Source: Fragilaria crotonensis
Lineage: Eukaryota > Bacillariophyta > Fragilariophyceae > Fragilariales > Fragilariaceae
Direction: 5' to 3'
Length of the DNA: 28,216 nt
Assembly: GCA_022925895.1 (NCBI GenBank)
Contig: JAKSYS010000745.1
Span: 1-28,216 of the forward strand
Part shown: positions 26,123-28,216 of the stretch, one piece after another
Numbering within the stretch: position 1 is the first letter of the stretch
Layout of the letters: every line of letters starts with the position of its first letter
The notes under the pieces: generated by a model
The model's database searches: none
What the model was told of the DNA's origin: nothing
What the model saw: only the letters and a program-made list of their open reading frames with translations
Translations under genes and position numbers: made by a program

Positions 26123-28182
26123 CTATATTACAACAATTGATGCTATCCTGGCGAAGCGGTTGGGAACGGAGTCTGACTTATCAATCCATAATCGTAACTC
26201 ATACTGTCCATCAGCATTCGGGTTGTGATAAAATCCGTTCTTTGTTTTCACAACAAAGCAATCGTCAATAGGTATAAGTTCAGAAATGGGTTCCCGATTT
26301 AGTTCCATCTTCCAGTCAACGTTGAACGTCTGAAAGGCAACCTCGCCTGGAGGACATTTCCCCCAGTTGCACCTGGAAAAACAAACAACAATGACGCCCA
26401 CTGGGTTAAAGCCAGCCGGGGCATATGCTGCTTTTTCCGCATCACCTGGGAATACGAGCGAGGCCCAACCCCAGTCTTGTGTACAGTAGAAGTAGTCCTT
26501 ATGGTCGATATTGAGTTCTACAGGGCACTCTTGACGATCTTCTGTTTCAAGAACCAATGTCATGTCCCTCCTGTGGCCTTCAGGTGGTGGATTTTTTGCC
26601 GCGTGTTGGACATGAACTCCTTGCACATATCTATGCGCCTCCACTTTCTCCCTACTGTCTGTCAAGATACCGAGGAACCTGGTTTGAGCTGGCAAGAGTG
26701 CCGTTTTACAAACTGCCTTGTAACGGAAGAAGTATTGACTCTTGAGCCCTGCAGCGGCTAGTTCTTGCGAGATCAAACCTTCTGTCACGTCCGGCACTGC
26801 CGAGTTGAGGTACATCGAGTATTCAATATCCTCTTCCTTCAACAGTCTGGCGTACAACTGCCTAGGATCCTCGGGACTTTCGGCCAGGTCCTTGAGAGCA
26901 TCGATCATCGTTTCTGTCAGGAACAGTGCCAAAATATTTCCCGTGGTCGCATGCTGCCTCCAGCCGGGATGCCAACTGGCCCTAAACTTTCGATCGGGGC
27001 AAACATTGATGTTGTACTTCAAGTCGCCGCACTTATCTTCCTTCTCTAAAGCGTTTTTGCACTTGAAGTATCGAGCGTATGGTCCAAGCTTCGCCAATTC
27101 TTCATCGGGCAACCCGAATGAATCCGGGACAGCTTCAGCTACTTCTGCCTCGATGTTTGGCAGCAGCTGAAGTGTTGGGACTCCGGCTTCTTCGGCCAAT
27201 CGTAACATACCCATTCGACTTCTGTAGCGACGTCCGCGATTGCCGATTGAAAAGTGAACAGGTCGATTCGAATGAAGACCAGTACGACTGGCGAAAAAGT
27301 TGGTCTTCCAGTGTGCATTGCCGTCTGTCATACCAAAGTCCCAAGTGATGACATCAGCATCCTTGCCATAAATCGCTTCGTTGCACAGGGCAAGCTGAGG
27401 AGCCGAGTTCATGCCTCCCATGGCATGATTTCGACCCACAAAATCAATTCCCACTGAGCGAAAGACATCCTTGACGCCTCGTTCTAAAAAGGCCGTGTAA
27501 GATTCATTGAACAGGTTGCCGTGTCCCGCTGCTGACGAGTGACCACCCGTCACCCATACAAAGCGTTCGTAAAACGGTGGGATCGTTGGAGGACCACTTT
27601 TTCTTGAAGACGACGATGTGTCACAGGCTCAGATTTGGTGCAATCACAGCCCTGTAGATTCTTTCGTTCGTCGAGGATTCTTATTTGCACCTTAAGTGCC
27701 TTCATCTGGAGCTTGCGACGAAACTTGACGTAGGAAACGTTTAATGCCGGATCTGGAGATACGCAAACCTTTTCTCCTATCACTTGGCCATTCGCTTTGT
27801 TAATCCACATCAATTTGAAGGGTTCCTCCCCATAGTCGTCCCTCAGCATGTTGTGCAATCTTTCGCGTTCCTTTTCGACAGCCTTGAGAAGGAAGTGTGG
27901 GTCTAATAGGTCGCCTCCATGACGTCTCAGGAGCTGATTCGACCGAGCGTCACATAGTCCTGGGCAAAATTCGCGTTTAATCTTTTTCTCGACTCCAACC
28001 GTGGCGTCGAGAATCGGCTCCGCCTTTTCGACAAAGAGATACATGCCTGCCATTGCCATCAGGGCCACAAAACCATACCACCTTTGCACTTGTTGAAGGA
28101 AGGGAATTCGCTCTATTTGCTTCGTTTCCTTCGTATCCTTACGCCCATCCACAAGAGGTTGGGATTGTACAACGACATCCAT
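26123..28182 (-). CDS. SGNH-hydrolase-like type II membrane protein, interrupted by a -1 frameshift
   Basis: Corrected length is 686 residues. Residues ~1-35 are cytoplasmic and polar; 36-50 (YGFVALMAMAGMYLF) are a signal-anchor helix; then a Cys-bearing stalk (CPGLCDAR, GCDC). After the frameshift come motifs that resemble an SGNH hydrolase: FVWVTGGHSSAAGHG (block I, with GHS in place of GDS), WDFGMTDGN (block III-like) and ASWHPGWRQHATTGN (block V-like His). The last ~150 residues are a beta-rich domain (VDWKMELNREPISELIPIDD). Frame 1 ends and frame 2 begins at a run of five A in the sense strand (T5 at 27598-27602); six A would restore QEKSGPPTIPPFYERFVW. A luminal Golgi esterase or acyltransferase acting on glycans is plausible but not shown. 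Start ATG 28182. The fold is inferred from motifs only. Confidence 0.7.
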
Positions 28183-28216
28183 GGTTTCTGAGAGGTGTGC
28201 TGGATTAAACGACGGT

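Noticed and set aside
1-28216. tRNA or rRNA genes
   Set aside because: A search by eye for the GGTTCGANTCC box on both strands and for conserved rRNA blocks found none.
1-28216. CRISPR array, defence island or biosynthetic operon
   Set aside because: Genes carry spliceosomal introns and separate promoters; no regularly spaced repeats are present.

Overview
This 28.2 kb window reads as nuclear DNA of a photosynthetic stramenopile, most likely a pennate diatom. Three things point there: short GT-AG introns (71-192 nt) that break otherwise eukaryotic proteins; several predicted proteins with a signal peptide followed by a plastid-style leader (one starting at a Phe, as in diatom ASAFAP-type presequences, and two with an RGG stretch); and a Derlin with such a bipartite leader, as expected of the symbiont-derived ERAD-like import machinery of complex plastids. 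There are no operons, tRNAs or rRNAs that I can see. Species cannot be fixed from the sequence alone.

Layout, left to right. 578-1456 (-): plastid-type phosphatidylglycerophosphate synthase. 1934-4625: a recent head-to-tail duplication of a 1.35 kb non-genic unit. 4950-5250 (+): NOP10, split by one intron. 5349-6908 (-): coiled-coil protein with a C-terminal GOLD-like domain and an in-frame intron. 7795-8727 (+): class II eIF4E (4EHP-like) with a probable 9-nt first exon. 9158-10147 (+): Derlin with signal and transit peptide. 10207-11064 (-): plastid-type DUF2993 protein. 11723-12736 (+): YtqB-like SAM methyltransferase with a signal-like leader. 12795-13725 (-): SWEET sugar transporter in three exons, with three TGACGTCA palindromes 425-567 bp upstream of its ATG. 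15471-15839 (-): small NLS-bearing protein with a TATA box. 16061-16855 (-): a broken open frame.

The right part differs in quality. From 16.5 kb to 27.6 kb six consecutive larger frames carry single-base lesions: the broken frame at 16.5 kb (TAA), a prolyl-4-hydroxylase-like oxygenase (TAG), a UbiA prenyltransferase (+1), a HAD pyrimidine-5'-nucleotidase-like protein (two -1), a UBL-PUB-STI1-UIM protein (+1) and an SGNH-like type II membrane protein (-1). At least four of the five indels can be placed in homopolymers, so sequencing or consensus error is the simplest reading, but genuine decay is not excluded. The left part, with nine clean genes, shows none.

Functionally the window is a mix of unlinked housekeeping genes. 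A plastid theme recurs: PG synthesis, a DUF2993 lipid-binding-type protein, a Derlin, a YtqB-like methyltransferase and possibly a UbiA enzyme. Intergenic DNA is rich in GTAC-containing palindromic words and in short 7-bp tandem repeats.
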